Position numbers and translations under genes: made by a program. A stretch of DNA of 64,000 nt from Halopseudomonas laoshanensis (GTDB taxonomy: Bacteria; Pseudomonadota; Gammaproteobacteria; Pseudomonadales; Pseudomonadaceae), in NCBI RefSeq assembly GCF_008365385.1, contig NZ_QOVF01000001.1, positions 1,364,001 through 1,428,000 of the forward strand, read 5' to 3'. Position 1 is the first letter of the stretch. Every line of letters starts with the position of its first letter. Under the pieces are notes generated by a model, which was not told the DNA's origin, searched no databases, and saw only the letters and a list, made by a program, of their open reading frames with translations. Positions 8,879-17,671 of this stretch are shown piece after piece.

Positions 8879-9346
8879 TCATTGCCTCTGGAGGATCTGT
8901 AAAGGCCGCAAGCCTTGCTGGATGCTGCGATTGACATTGCTGTCTATCTTGCCGAGCGACCCGCCGGCATGCCCCACAGGGTTGTTACCTGCTACGCTTG
9001 AGGGATTGCCCAGCCTGGACGTGGCGGAATGTACACCCTGCGCCGTGGGTGACAGAAGTTGCTGGGTCATGCGTGCACCGCTGGTGACGGCGGCAAAATC
9101 GCCGTCGTCCAGTTCCCCAGGGACGCTGCGCATTTGCAGATCTTCACCTACATAGGTGCTTGGCTTGGGATTGACGACCCGGGGATTAGGGTCGGGTACC
9201 AGGGGTTCGCGTGTTGCGGCGCGGGGCTGAACCTCGCGAGAAAGAAGAATGTCGCCGCCGGCTGCCAGTAACGAGGTAGGCGCAATCATAGTCGCCATCC
9301 CAAGCAAGACTGCACACCAGCTCCCCACCCGTTCTGAATCCTTCAT
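8879..9346 (-). CDS. fapA: FapA, periplasmic chaperone-like first gene of the fap operon
   Basis: The 155-residue protein from ATG 9346 has a signal peptide (MKDSERVGSWCAVLLGMATM..., cleavage near SLLAAGG), a proline-rich middle and a C-terminal GGSLGKIDSNVNRSIQQGL segment. FapA is reported to keep FapC from aggregating and to set the FapB:FapC ratio. The upstream ATG at 9403 would put 19 polar residues before the signal peptide, so it is less likely. It is the first gene of the operon, with a long non-coding region upstream. Confidence 0.85.
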   Translation of the reverse strand: MKDSERVGSWCAVLLGMATMIAPTSLLAAGGDILLSREVQPRAATREPLVPDPNPRVVNPKPSTYVGEDLQMRSVPGELDDGDFAAVTSGARMTQQLLSPTAQGVHSATSRLGNPSSVAGNNPVGHAGGSLGKIDSNVNRSIQQGLRPLQILQRQ

Positions 9347-9633
9347 GTCCGTTGTCCCTGTTGCGACTGCACGGCAGCGATACATGAATAAAGCAGATTC
9401 CATGCCGCCTTGCGCGACACGTTAGTTAACAAGGACTTGGCTGGTTCGGGTGTATATAGCTTCTGCCAACTGTCTCAAGCAGGTTACATAATGGGTGGCA
9501 AGAGGTGATTACCAGGGCGCTTCTAGAGCCTTCTTCATCATCATAGGGTGTTGCAAAAATGATACAAAAAGTACTGCAGCGTATATTCGAGGTGTTATCT
9601 GTTTCATCCCCGTTACATATGCCTTCGAGGTAT
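9347..9633 (-). promoter_or_regulatory. fap operon promoter and leader region
   Basis: No gene is seen in this ~290-bp stretch. On the minus strand, an extended -10-like GCTATATA lies about 105-112 bp before the fapA start (complement of 9452-9459), with no good -35. I searched for GG-N10-GC spacing of sigma54 promoters and found none with the right flanks. The region is A+T-richer than the flanking genes, as expected for a regulated promoter. Confidence 0.4.
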
Positions 9634-9660
9634 AAAAAAAGCCCCTAAAAAGGGGCTTGG
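9634..9660 (-). terminator. Intrinsic terminator of nrdJab
   Basis: AAGCCCCT (9639-9646), loop of four A, AGGGGCTT (9651-9658). On the minus strand the stem is followed by a T7 run, a standard rho-independent terminator for nrdJb, 37 bp past its stop. Confidence 0.9.
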
Positions 9661-9696
9661 TTATTGCGAGTTTGTCAGAACGTCACTGCCGAAACT

Positions 9697-10398
9697 TCAA
9701 CCGCATTTGCTATCGCCACAGTTGAGACAGGTCATGCAACCGTCCATCTGCACTGCCGCCTGGGTGTGGCATTTGCCGCACATCTGCGCGCCCGGCGGAT
9801 AAGCCGCGGTGCTGTCATCGCAATCGGCAGCCGCCTGACCCTGTGGCTTGATCGCCACAAATTCGGCACGCTTCTGCTCCAGATAAGCCCGCTGGTGCTC
9901 GTCCATCTCGTCCACCATCATGCCGATGCGCTTGAGATGCTGCTCCAGCACGTCACCAATTTCAGCGACCAAGGATGGCATCCAACGGCCGCCACGCTTC
10001 ATGTAGCCACCCTTGGGATCGAATACGCTACGCAGTTCCTCAACCAGGAAGGTGCAATCACCGCCTTTACGGAACACGGCGGAGATAATCAGCGTAAGCG
10101 CTGAAATCCACTGGTAGTGCTCCATATTCTTGGAGTTGATGAAGATCTCGAATGGCCGGCGGATCTCATGGTCACTACCGTGATTGAGAATCACGTCATT
10201 GATCGTGACGTAGATCGCATGCTCGGAGGTCGGCGTCTTGATCTTGTAGGTAGAGCCCTCGAGAAACTCGGGGCGCTTGAGTTTCTCATGCATTTCTTCC
10301 AGTTGGATCTCGGCCTCGGTAGGCTCGACCGTCTGGGCCGGCTCATCGGCTTTTACCACCGAGTAGTCGACAATTTTGCTGCTGATTTTCAGTGCCAT
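9697..10398 (-). CDS. nrdJb: NrdJb, small subunit chain of split class II ribonucleotide reductase
   Basis: This 233-residue protein corresponds to the C-terminal part of adenosylcobalamin-dependent reductase NrdJ, encoded separately. It ends in a cysteine cluster (CGKCHTQAAVQMDGCMTCLNCG, here with CxxC pairs at CGKC and CMTC/LNC) that carries the swinging redox thiols and probably binds zinc. It acts with NrdJa to reduce ribonucleotides for DNA synthesis independently of oxygen but dependent on B12. A G+C-rich hairpin (10415-10429) lies just before its ribosome site GAGGATAAAG. Its gene is 82 bp downstream of nrdJa and shares its terminator. Confidence 0.93.
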   Translation of the reverse strand: MALKISSKIVDYSVVKADEPAQTVEPTEAEIQLEEMHEKLKRPEFLEGSTYKIKTPTSEHAIYVTINDVILNHGSDHEIRRPFEIFINSKNMEHYQWISALTLIISAVFRKGGDCTFLVEELRSVFDPKGGYMKRGGRWMPSLVAEIGDVLEQHLKRIGMMVDEMDEHQRAYLEQKRAEFVAIKPQGQAAADCDDSTAAYPPGAQMCGKCHTQAAVQMDGCMTCLNCGDSKCG

Positions 10399-10480
10399 GG
10401 TACTTTATCCTCACCCCGCAGCGCGGGGCTTCTTGCTGTTCATGTTATTGGGCGGCGGTTGCGACTTATAGCCAGCCGGC

Positions 10481-12634
10481 TCAGAACTTACCGTAGTAGC
10501 CTTCTTTCAGCGCGTCGTAGAGATTGGCAGCGCTGTGCATCTCGCCATCATACTCAATCTCGTCACCGCCCTTGGCCTCCACAAAACTGCCATCTTCCAG
10601 CTTGAAGCGGTAGGTGGTGTTGGCCAGATCCTGCTCCTTGACCAATACACCCTGGAAAGCTTCAGGGTTGAAGCGGAAGGTGGTGCAACCCTTCAGGCCC
10701 TTCTCGAACGCATAGCGATAAATATCCTTGAAGTCTTCATAGGGATAATCGGTCGGTACGTTGGCGGTTTTGGAGATAGATGAATCTATCCACTTCTGCG
10801 CAGCAGCCTGCACGTCCACATGCTCAGTGGGCTTCACATCGTCTGCAGCAATAAAGTAATCGGGTAGGTTGCGGCTGGCCGCTTCCATGCTCGGTAAGGC
10901 TTCCGGGTTAACAAAGTGACGGTAAGCCAGCAATTCGAAGCTGAACACGTCGACCTTTTCCTTGGACTTCTTGCCTTCACGGATCACGTTACGGAAATAG
11001 TGATGAGCAAAACTCGGCTCAATGCCGTTGGAGGCATTATTGGCCAGCGACAGGGAGATGGTGCCCGTGGGTGCGATGGAACTGTGATGAGTGAAGCGAC
11101 CACCCTTCTCGATCAGCGCCTTGACCAGATCGGCGTCCTCGCCGGCTACTTGCTGCATGTAGCGGCTGTACTTGGCCCACAGGACCTTGCCCTTGATCTT
11201 CTGGCCAGCTTTGATGCCGTCCTTGCGCATTTCCGGACGTTTGACCAGCATCGCTTCGGTCACGGTGAAGTCTTCATCCATGATCGGCGCGGCGCCCTTC
11301 TCTTCTGCCAGCTGCAGCGCTGTACGCCAGCCTTGAACAGCCATTTCCTTGGACACCTGCTCGGTGAAATCCAATGACTTGGCTTCGCCATATTTCATGC
11401 ACAACATGGTCATGGTTGAGCCCAGACCCAGAAAGCCCATGCCGTGGCGGCGCTTGCGGAAAATCTCGTTACGCTGCTGCTCCAGTGGCAGGCCGTTGAT
11501 CTCCACCACGTTATCGAGCATACGGGTAAAGATATCCACGACCTTGCGATATTCATCCCAGTCGAAACGCGCCTTGTCGGTAAAGGGATCGCGTACAAAC
11601 AGTGTCAGGTTGATCGAGCCCAGCAGGCAGGCGCCGTGCGGCGGCAATGGCTGCTCACCACAGGGGTTGGTGGCGCGGATCTCTTCACAGAACCAGTTGT
11701 TGTTCATCTGGTTGACGCGGTCGATCAGAATAAAGCCCGGCTCGGCGAAGTCGTACGTCGAGGTCATGATCATGTCCCAGATACGTCGGGCCTTGATCAC
11801 CTTCGACACCCGGCAGGCTACACGTCCATCTTTCCGGGTCAGGTAGCGCTGGGTAGCGGGCAGCTCGCGCCAGATCACCTGATCGTCGTTATCCAGATCA
11901 AGCTTGTCGGCATCGACTTCAGCCTGGGTCAGCGGGAAGGACAGTTTCCAATCCGAATCGGCAGCAACGGCGGCCATAAAGTCTTCAGTGATCAGCAGCG
12001 ACAGGTTGAACTGGCGCAAGCGGCCGCCCTCGCGCTTGGCGCGAATAAAGTCCATTACATCCGGATGGCCGACATCGAAAGTCGCCATCTGCGCGCCACG
12101 ACGGCCACCGGCAGAAGATACGGTAAAGCACATCTTGTCGTAGATATCCATGAACGACAGCGGGCCGGAGGTGTATGCACCCGCGCCGGAGACGTAGGCG
12201 CCCTTGGGCCGCAAGGTGGAAAATTCATAACCGATACCGCAACCAGCCTTCAACGTCAGACCGGCTTCGTGCAGCTTGGACAGAATATCGTCCATCGAGT
12301 CACCGATGGTCGCACTGACTGTGCAGTTGATGGTCGATGTCGCAGGTTTATGCTCAAGGGCGCCGGCGTTGGAAGTGATACGGCCCGCGGGGATGGCGCC
12401 ATGGCGCAAAGCCCAGAGAAACTGCTCGTACCAATGCTCACGCAGTTCGGGAGCCTCAACATCGGCTATGGCCCGGGCAACGCGCTGGTAGGTCTCGTCA
12501 ACGGTTTTGTCGAGAGCTACACCGTCCTTGGTTTTAAGGCGGTATTTGGTATCCCAGATGTCCAATGATGCTGGCTGCATGGGAATATCGTTTACCACAT
12601 TGTGCAAGCGCTGCACCTTGGCTGTCTGGTTCAT
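10481..12634 (-). CDS. nrdJa: NrdJa, catalytic subunit of B12-dependent class II ribonucleotide reductase
   Basis: The 717-residue protein has the ten-stranded alpha/beta barrel of class II reductases. Visible features are the N-terminal catalytic-site cysteine C104 (INCTVSATIGDSM), the thiyl-radical finger loop N323-P-C325-G-E327 (NPCGEQPL) and a glycine-rich TGTISLSLANNASNG segment. It makes dNDPs using adenosylcobalamin. The start at 12634 (MNQTAKVQRLHN) is chosen because AGGAGGATAAG stands right before it; the longer reading to 12679 has no support. The split from nrdJb is the arrangement known in Pseudomonas aeruginosa. A candidate NrdR box lies 86 bp upstream. Confidence 0.95.
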   Translation of the reverse strand: MNQTAKVQRLHNVVNDIPMQPASLDIWDTKYRLKTKDGVALDKTVDETYQRVARAIADVEAPELREHWYEQFLWALRHGAIPAGRITSNAGALEHKPATSTINCTVSATIGDSMDDILSKLHEAGLTLKAGCGIGYEFSTLRPKGAYVSGAGAYTSGPLSFMDIYDKMCFTVSSAGGRRGAQMATFDVGHPDVMDFIRAKREGGRLRQFNLSLLITEDFMAAVAADSDWKLSFPLTQAEVDADKLDLDNDDQVIWRELPATQRYLTRKDGRVACRVSKVIKARRIWDMIMTSTYDFAEPGFILIDRVNQMNNNWFCEEIRATNPCGEQPLPPHGACLLGSINLTLFVRDPFTDKARFDWDEYRKVVDIFTRMLDNVVEINGLPLEQQRNEIFRKRRHGMGFLGLGSTMTMLCMKYGEAKSLDFTEQVSKEMAVQGWRTALQLAEEKGAAPIMDEDFTVTEAMLVKRPEMRKDGIKAGQKIKGKVLWAKYSRYMQQVAGEDADLVKALIEKGGRFTHHSSIAPTGTISLSLANNASNGIEPSFAHHYFRNVIREGKKSKEKVDVFSFELLAYRHFVNPEALPSMEAASRNLPDYFIAADDVKPTEHVDVQAAAQKWIDSSISKTANVPTDYPYEDFKDIYRYAFEKGLKGCTTFRFNPEAFQGVLVKEQDLANTTYRFKLEDGSFVEAKGGDEIEYDGEMHSAANLYDALKEGYYGKF

Positions 12635-12719
12635 TCTTATCCTCCTGAAACACCGTCTATGCCCCGCGCAATAAGCCATTCAGACGAAATGAACCGTACT
12701 GAGGACCGCGGGAAAGAAA

Positions 12720-12735
12720 ACACTACGTATTGTGC
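12720..12735 (-). promoter_or_regulatory. Candidate NrdR box upstream of nrdJa
   Basis: The near-palindrome ACACTACGTATTGTGC (12720-12735) resembles the NrdR consensus ACACWATATATWGTGT. NrdR represses ribonucleotide reductase genes, usually from two boxes about three helical turns apart. I see only one good box; a weak AT-rich half-site near 12766-12779 is not at the canonical spacing. No cobalamin-riboswitch features were recognised in 12635-12882. Confidence 0.5.
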
Positions 12736-12882
12736 ATTGGAGGCAATGCTAGACCCAGATATGGTAAATATCAATATGCTGGAGGGTAGAAAAAAATGCT
12801 TTTTTACTTGACTTGACGCTGCCAGAAAGGATGCCGCGATTGGCACCCTTGAACTGCCCGTTTGGTGGGCACGGCAGACTGT

Positions 12883-13467
12883 TCAGGCAGCACTACCGTC
12901 TATCGGAAAGAAACATTCCTGGCTCCAAACGCCCAGGCAGGTTTTGCCGTTATGTTGGCGGTCGACTGCCAACTCTGCCAGCTCGTAAAACAGATTACGA
13001 TTGATCAAGGCTTCGAGGTTGGTGCGAACCAGCACGTAGGGTGACGGTTCCTGAGTCTCAGGATCTACCGTGACGCGAATAGGGTGATCCTTTCCTGCCG
13101 CAAAGCTGTCTTGCAGATTGGTGGTGAATACCAGCTTCTGCTGTTCGCCCTGCCCTTCTACTTTCAACTGGGTGGCGACAAAAGGTGCATCGTCGACCTT
13201 GATCGCCCAGCGTTCGACTGGCGTCACCAGGTAGTAACGGCCATCGTCATCGTACTTGAGGATGCCGGCAAACAGCTGGACCAGCGCCTTGCGGCCAATA
13301 GGGTCACCCTCGTGATACCAAGTACCGTCGCGGGCAATCTGCATATCCATTTCGCCACTCAGCGGCGGATTCCACAAATGCACCGGAGCCGGCTCGCGGG
13401 CCTCGCCCGCAGCTCCGCCGGGAATACTGTCGATCAACGATTGCGGGGGTAATTGACGCTTGGACAT
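12883..13467 (-). CDS. DUF1285 family protein
   Basis: The 194-residue cytoplasmic protein is of the DUF1285 family found across Pseudomonas and other proteobacteria; the biochemical role is unknown. It opens with MSKRQLPPQSLIDSIPG and has GTWYHEGDPIGRKALVQLFA and YYLVTPVERWAIKVDDAPF as recognisable family blocks. The start at 13467 has the ribosome site TGAGGAG; the longer reading to 13587 overlaps the next gene in full and has no site. It lies downstream of a DUF4823 lipoprotein gene by 10 bp, so the two are probably co-transcribed. Confidence 0.85.
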   Translation of the reverse strand: MSKRQLPPQSLIDSIPGGAAGEAREPAPVHLWNPPLSGEMDMQIARDGTWYHEGDPIGRKALVQLFAGILKYDDDGRYYLVTPVERWAIKVDDAPFVATQLKVEGQGEQQKLVFTTNLQDSFAAGKDHPIRVTVDPETQEPSPYVLVRTNLEALINRNLFYELAELAVDRQHNGKTCLGVWSQECFFPIDGSAA

Positions 13468-13477
13468 GAATAACTCC

Positions 13478-14074
13478 TCAGCGACCGAGCAGGCGACGGG
13501 TGTAGTCTTCCAGTGGAGGACGCAACAGGTCCTCGGGCTCGGCCTGGTAAAATTGCATAAAGCCGCCACGGGTTTCGACAACAGCAAAGTCCACCAGTTG
13601 CCTCGTTGAAGTTTCCATCAGCATCATTTGCAATACCGCTCGATCCAGCCCGACATCGCCTAGGTCGCGGGACTCGTTCCAGTGCTCGGCGTCACCCACC
13701 GCATCGTCGGCCCGGGCGAAGCGGGTATAGAGTAGGTAATCGGACCGGTGCAGGTAGGCCTGCTCCAGGGATTCTTCCAGCCCCAGGGGCTGCTCAGCCT
13801 GGCGTGTCAGGGGGAATACCTGAACAGCTGCGGCGAAGGCTTCTTCGGCTACCACGTTCGGGCGAGCATAGGGATGGCCCACAGGAACGAAATGCCCTTG
13901 GGCAATATAGAGGCTTGAATCCGGCTGCAAGCGCCATGTGGCATTGCGTTTGATCTCGTAATGGTTCATCAGCCCGGCATCGCCGAGATAATAACGCGCA
14001 CTTTTTTGCATATCCGATGGCTTCATGCAGCCAGCCAACAAGCCCAGCACAACCAGCAATCCAATCCAACGCAT
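13478..14074 (-). CDS. DUF4823 family lipoprotein
   Basis: The 198-residue protein has a lipoprotein signal peptide ending in LLAGC (M1 to C16), so it should be lipid-anchored in the envelope. The mature part (SARYYLGDAGLMNHYEIKR near the N-terminus, then a DYLLYTRFARADD beta segment) matches the DUF4823 family of unknown function. ATG 14074 is preceded by GGGGAG. It is downstream of the radical SAM gene (22 bp) and upstream of the DUF1285 gene. Confidence 0.85.
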   Translation of the reverse strand: MRWIGLLVVLGLLAGCMKPSDMQKSARYYLGDAGLMNHYEIKRNATWRLQPDSSLYIAQGHFVPVGHPYARPNVVAEEAFAAAVQVFPLTRQAEQPLGLEESLEQAYLHRSDYLLYTRFARADDAVGDAEHWNESRDLGDVGLDRAVLQMMLMETSTRQLVDFAVVETRGGFMQFYQAEPEDLLRPPLEDYTRRLLGR

Positions 14075-14096
14075 GGTGACTCCCCTATGCAACTTG

Positions 14097-14987
14097 CTAT
14101 AAGCCGCGCATCCATTCCGGTCGCAGTCGCGCCTGCTCTGGCCGGCTGATAGCAGCCTGCACCTGAGCCAGCATGCGCTCTTTGTCGGCCCCCAGCACGC
14201 CTTTTAGCACCAGGGCATTGGAGGCATGGTCGCTGCGAAACACGGTATTGTCCAGTTCAAGCATGCCGATCAGACTTTCCAGTTCGCGGAACAGGCTGGG
14301 CTGATCAAGCGGCTCGAAATCCGGGAAGCGCTCGCGATAACGTGCGAGGCCTTGCGGAAAGCTGACCACCAGCGTGGACAGAAACTCCGGCTGAGTGGCA
14401 TTCATCAACCGTGCCGAATTCAAGGCGTGCTGCTCACTCAGGCCTTTGCCGCCCAGGCCATTGAGAATCATCACCGAGCGCTGTATGCCGGCTTCGCCGG
14501 ACTTGCTCAAGGCCTCTTCGGTACTGGCATAAGTCTCGCCCTTATTGACCCGCTCAAGCACCTGGTCATCGCCGGACTCGGCGCCTACATACAGCATCGC
14601 CAGACCCGCTTCGCGCAACTGCCGAAGCTCCTCCACCGATTTGCGTTTGAGATTGCGCGGCAAGCAATAGGAGGTCACGCGCTCGACACTGGGCATATGC
14701 TCGCGAATCGCCTCGAGAATGCGCAGCAGGCGTTTGGTCGGCAGGATCATCGCATCGCCGTCAGCCAGGAATACGCGCTGGACGATCAGTTGTTCGCCAC
14801 TCTTGCGAATCTCTTCCAGCACCTGGTTTTCATCACGGGCACGGAATTTTTTCTGCGGCGCAGTGTACATTTCACAGAAAGTGCAATTGTTCCACGAACA
14901 GCCGTTGGTGACCGGCAAGATCAGTGAGTGGGCCTCACTCGGCGGGCGAAACACCGGTTCAATATAGTCGATCGGAAAAGCTGACAT
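14097..14987 (-). CDS. Radical SAM protein with CX4CX2C cluster
   Basis: The 296-residue enzyme has C30, C35 and C38 in NGCSWNNCTFCEMY. That is a CX4CX2C iron-sulfur signature rather than the usual CX3CX2C, followed by the aromatic-MY seen in one uncharacterised radical SAM subfamily. Later blocks include FLADGDAMILPTKRLL (SAM-binding beta2) and YVGAESGDDQVL (the GxIxGxxE-equivalent). It should bind a 4Fe-4S cluster and S-adenosylmethionine; the substrate is unknown. Its ATG overlaps the stop of the amidohydrolase gene by one base, implying co-translation. Confidence 0.85.
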   Translation of the reverse strand: MSAFPIDYIEPVFRPPSEAHSLILPVTNGCSWNNCTFCEMYTAPQKKFRARDENQVLEEIRKSGEQLIVQRVFLADGDAMILPTKRLLRILEAIREHMPSVERVTSYCLPRNLKRKSVEELRQLREAGLAMLYVGAESGDDQVLERVNKGETYASTEEALSKSGEAGIQRSVMILNGLGGKGLSEQHALNSARLMNATQPEFLSTLVVSFPQGLARYRERFPDFEPLDQPSLFRELESLIGMLELDNTVFRSDHASNALVLKGVLGADKERMLAQVQAAISRPEQARLRPEWMRGL

Positions 14988-16000
14988 CAGTCCTGCTCCT
15001 TCTCACTGGGCAGCACCGCAAGGAAATTATCCCGCGCTACCTTGTGCGCCACCTCTTCCGGCAGCGCGTCCAGAAATGGAATGAATGCGTCCAGGTATTT
15101 GTCCATATTCTTGAAGCTGCCAACCACATCAGAGCCGAGCATAAACCGGTCCGGGTAGTCGGTTACCAGCTTAACCCACTGCGCATTCGCCTCCCCGTCC
15201 TTGTTCAACAGATACGGATCCAGAACCGTCCAGGACAGGTCGATATACAGATTGGGATAGGTTTCCAGCATGCGCTTGACCGTATCGAACAGGAATTCGA
15301 GCTTTTCCTGGTGCCGGTGCAGCTCCATGCTGGTGCCGGCATGCGCCCAGATGAAACGCACGTTGGGGAAATAACGCAGCGGGTCCTCGATCTCTTCCAG
15401 GTACAGCGGCATGCGCTCGCGCTTGGACGTAATGTTGCTATGCACCATCACCGGAAGATCGAACTCCTCGGCCAGCGCATAGATACGGTACATGGCTTCA
15501 TTGTTGGCCCGGGGCACATCACCGCTGATCAATGCAGTCAGGTCGTCGTGGCGGGTAAATACCTCGCCCAACCCCTTCCACACACCGGGATTCATCTCCA
15601 GCAGGCGGCGGATATGCGCGTCGGCGTTCTTGTCGTTGGGGTTGAAGCCTGAGAGAAACGGATGAAAACGCTTGCGCTGGTCGGGTGTCAGATGCTCAAG
15701 GGCTCTGAGGATGATGAAATCTGTCGCGCTATACCAGTACGCTGCGGCATCATCACCAGCGTAATAGCGCGGGCGCTGCGGTTCATTCTCATGCCATTTT
15801 TTCGCTACGGGAATCCCGGAGAACATGATGTGATCGATGTTCGACTCATCCATTTTTTCCAGCAAGGCCTTGATACCCTCACTTTCCTGGAAAAAGTCCA
15901 CATAATGGAAATGGGCGTCACTGAAGGCATAGTCACGCGCTTGAGCATTCATGACGAGCAAGCTCAACAACAGACCCAGGGCTAAATGGATAGATGGCAC
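14987..16000 (-). CDS. Exported amidohydrolase-superfamily (amidohydrolase_2) protein
   Basis: The 337-residue protein has a signal peptide (MPSIHLALGLLLSLLVMNAQA). Its TIM-barrel metal-hydrolase fold has the strand-1 HxH in FSDAHFHYVDF, a strand-5 histidine in PVMVHSN, a strand-6 histidine in FIWAHAGTS and a late aspartate in LGSDVVGS. These are the metal ligands of amidohydrolase_2 enzymes, which hydrolyse or decarboxylate. Export is unusual for this fold, so it may act on an imported or extracellular compound. It overlaps the radical SAM gene and lies 95 bp downstream of the TetR regulator. The substrate is not identified. Confidence 0.82.
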   Translation of the reverse strand: MPSIHLALGLLLSLLVMNAQARDYAFSDAHFHYVDFFQESEGIKALLEKMDESNIDHIMFSGIPVAKKWHENEPQRPRYYAGDDAAAYWYSATDFIILRALEHLTPDQRKRFHPFLSGFNPNDKNADAHIRRLLEMNPGVWKGLGEVFTRHDDLTALISGDVPRANNEAMYRIYALAEEFDLPVMVHSNITSKRERMPLYLEEIEDPLRYFPNVRFIWAHAGTSMELHRHQEKLEFLFDTVKRMLETYPNLYIDLSWTVLDPYLLNKDGEANAQWVKLVTDYPDRFMLGSDVVGSFKNMDKYLDAFIPFLDALPEEVAHKVARDNFLAVLPSEKEQD

Positions 16001-16095
16001 GGCAATTCTCTCTCGGCAGTAACGGAATAACGGGTAAAAAACACGCTACCCGGCAGTGCACAACAGACCCGCTTCACCCCGAGTAGTTTCGTGGC

Positions 16096-16752
16096 TCACA
16101 GCGTTTCGGTGTCTTTCCTGCGTTTTGATTTGTTGCCCATGCGCACACCGATATCCATCAGAAACTGCATGTAACCCTCCTTGTCTTCAATCACCTCCTG
16201 CCAGAACGGCGAGTGATACATCGCCATCGCGCCATGCACCAAAGCCCAGGCCGCGCAATAATGGAAATAGGCTGGCACGTTCTCCAGCTTTTCATCATCA
16301 ATGCGTTCCTGAATCACGCCGGTGAGGTGATTGAAGTTGGAAGCACGTATCTTGTGTAGTTCCTCAACAAGCTCTGGTAACTGATTGGATTTAACCAGTT
16401 TTTCCTCCAAGCGATCGAACAGCCGGTAGCGCTCAGGATCGCTCATACGGAACTCGAAATAATCTCGGGACAGGGCCTCACGGTCCCGTTCGATGCCTTC
16501 GGAGTTGAGCAGTGTCGACAGGTCACGCTCATAGTCCAGCATCAAGCGCAGGTAGATCTCCGCCTTGGATTTGAAGTGCTTATAGATGGTGCCCTTCCCG
16601 ATGCCTACTTCATCGGCGATCATTTCCACGGTAACGCTGTCTTCACCCTGTTCCAGAAACAGGCGCAACGCGGTGTCGAGGATTTCCTGCTCGCGGCGTC
16701 GGAACTCGCGAAGCTTGCGTGATTCTTTCTGCATATTGACTGTGTTTTCCAT
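16096..16752 (-). CDS. TetR/AcrR-family transcriptional regulator
   Basis: The protein is about 218 residues. The N-terminal TetR helix-turn-helix is clear: AGGEEILDTALRLF-like helix, then VTVEMIADEVGIGKGTIYKHF with the KGTIYKHF recognition helix. The C-terminal ligand domain is alpha-helical. The start is uncertain among 16770, 16752 and 16734, none with a strong ribosome site. It is located 68 bp after the last ABC permease gene on the same strand and before the exported amidohydrolase, so it may regulate either one. The ligand is unknown. Confidence 0.85.
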   Translation of the reverse strand: MENTVNMQKESRKLREFRRREQEILDTALRLFLEQGEDSVTVEMIADEVGIGKGTIYKHFKSKAEIYLRLMLDYERDLSTLLNSEGIERDREALSRDYFEFRMSDPERYRLFDRLEEKLVKSNQLPELVEELHKIRASNFNHLTGVIQERIDDEKLENVPAYFHYCAAWALVHGAMAMYHSPFWQEVIEDKEGYMQFLMDIGVRMGNKSKRRKDTETL

Positions 16753-16819
16753 ACCGGCAAAGCACAGCATTATGCCAACTTCATGACCAATTGCCCATGC
16801 ATTGATTCAAAGCTGACCG

Positions 16820-17671
16820 TCAGGCCTTTTTTTGAACCCGAATACTGATCAGCGCCAGCAGCATGGAGCCCAGCATCAGCAATAGCGACACGGCGTTAAG
16901 CACCGGAGTGGCGCCCTCGCGCAGGCGGCTGAACAGCGTGATGGTCAGCGGCGCATCGGAACCCACCAACATCAGCGTGGTATTGAAATTCTCGAAGGAC
17001 ATCAGAAAACACACCAGGGCGGCACCGATAATTGCCGGTGCAAGAAACGGCAAGGTCACGGTCCGCACTGCGGTAAACGGGCTGGCGCCGAGATTGCAGG
17101 CGGCCTCCTCCAACTGCGTATCAAAGGTCCGCAGTCGCGCCGAAATCACCAAAGTGGCAATGGTGGTCAGAAACGCGAACTGACCGAGCACCACCAGCAG
17201 CAAGCCAGGGCGAAGCATGTCGAGCATGATGTCGTGGTTGAAGTCGAAGTAATTGGCAATGCGGCTGGCGAAGATCAAAATCGAGATCCCTAGAATTACT
17301 CCCGGAATCACCAGCGGCAACAGCATCAGGATAAACAGCAGGTTCTTGCCGGGAAACACATGCCGCTCGAACAGAAAGGCATTCATGGTCGCCAGGCTCA
17401 CCGATAGCACAGTGACACAACTGGCCACTAGTGCACTGGTACCGACACTGCGCAGAATCGCACGGTCATGAAACAGCCCGGTGCGTCCGCCACCCTCCGC
17501 GATAAACCAGTCCAGAGTAAAACCTTGCCAGGGCAAGGCCGGGAATCGACTGTCGTTGAAGGCAAATACGCCCACCACCAGCAAGGGGGCTGCCAGATAG
17601 ACAAAGAAGATCAGCACATAGGCCGCGTAGGTCCATTGGAAGCGGCGGCTGAGGGGTAGCGATGCAATCAT
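16820..17671 (-). CDS. ABC transporter permease, PotI/PotC type
   Basis: The 283-residue integral membrane protein has about six hydrophobic helices and the EAA loop (EEAACNLGASPFTAVRTVTL), which contacts the ATPase. The first segment FVYLAAPLLVVGVFAFNDS and the family-wide LPF...AIIGA ending are typical of the second permease in polyamine/opine-type importers. The ATG overlaps the stop of the previous permease (ATGA), so the two are made together. It imports the ligand bound by the substrate-binding protein at 19789-20850. Confidence 0.9.
   Translation of the reverse strand: MIASLPLSRRFQWTYAAYVLIFFVYLAAPLLVVGVFAFNDSRFPALPWQGFTLDWFIAEGGGRTGLFHDRAILRSVGTSALVASCVTVLSVSLATMNAFLFERHVFPGKNLLFILMLLPLVIPGVILGISILIFASRIANYFDFNHDIMLDMLRPGLLLVVLGQFAFLTTIATLVISARLRTFDTQLEEAACNLGASPFTAVRTVTLPFLAPAIIGAALVCFLMSFENFNTTLMLVGSDAPLTITLFSRLREGATPVLNAVSLLLMLGSMLLALISIRVQKKA

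Noticed and set aside
9347..9633. Sigma54 promoter for fapA
   Set aside because: I looked for GG-N10-GC with matching flanks on the minus strand; none fitted, the nearest had wrong spacing.
12635..12882. Cobalamin riboswitch upstream of nrdJa
   Set aside because: No B12-box-like sequence or multi-helix pattern was recognised; a simple NrdR site explains the region better.
16030..16055. Terminator between the TetR and amidohydrolase genes
   Set aside because: CGGGTA/TACCCG gives only a short stem with a 10-nt A-rich loop and no U-tract.
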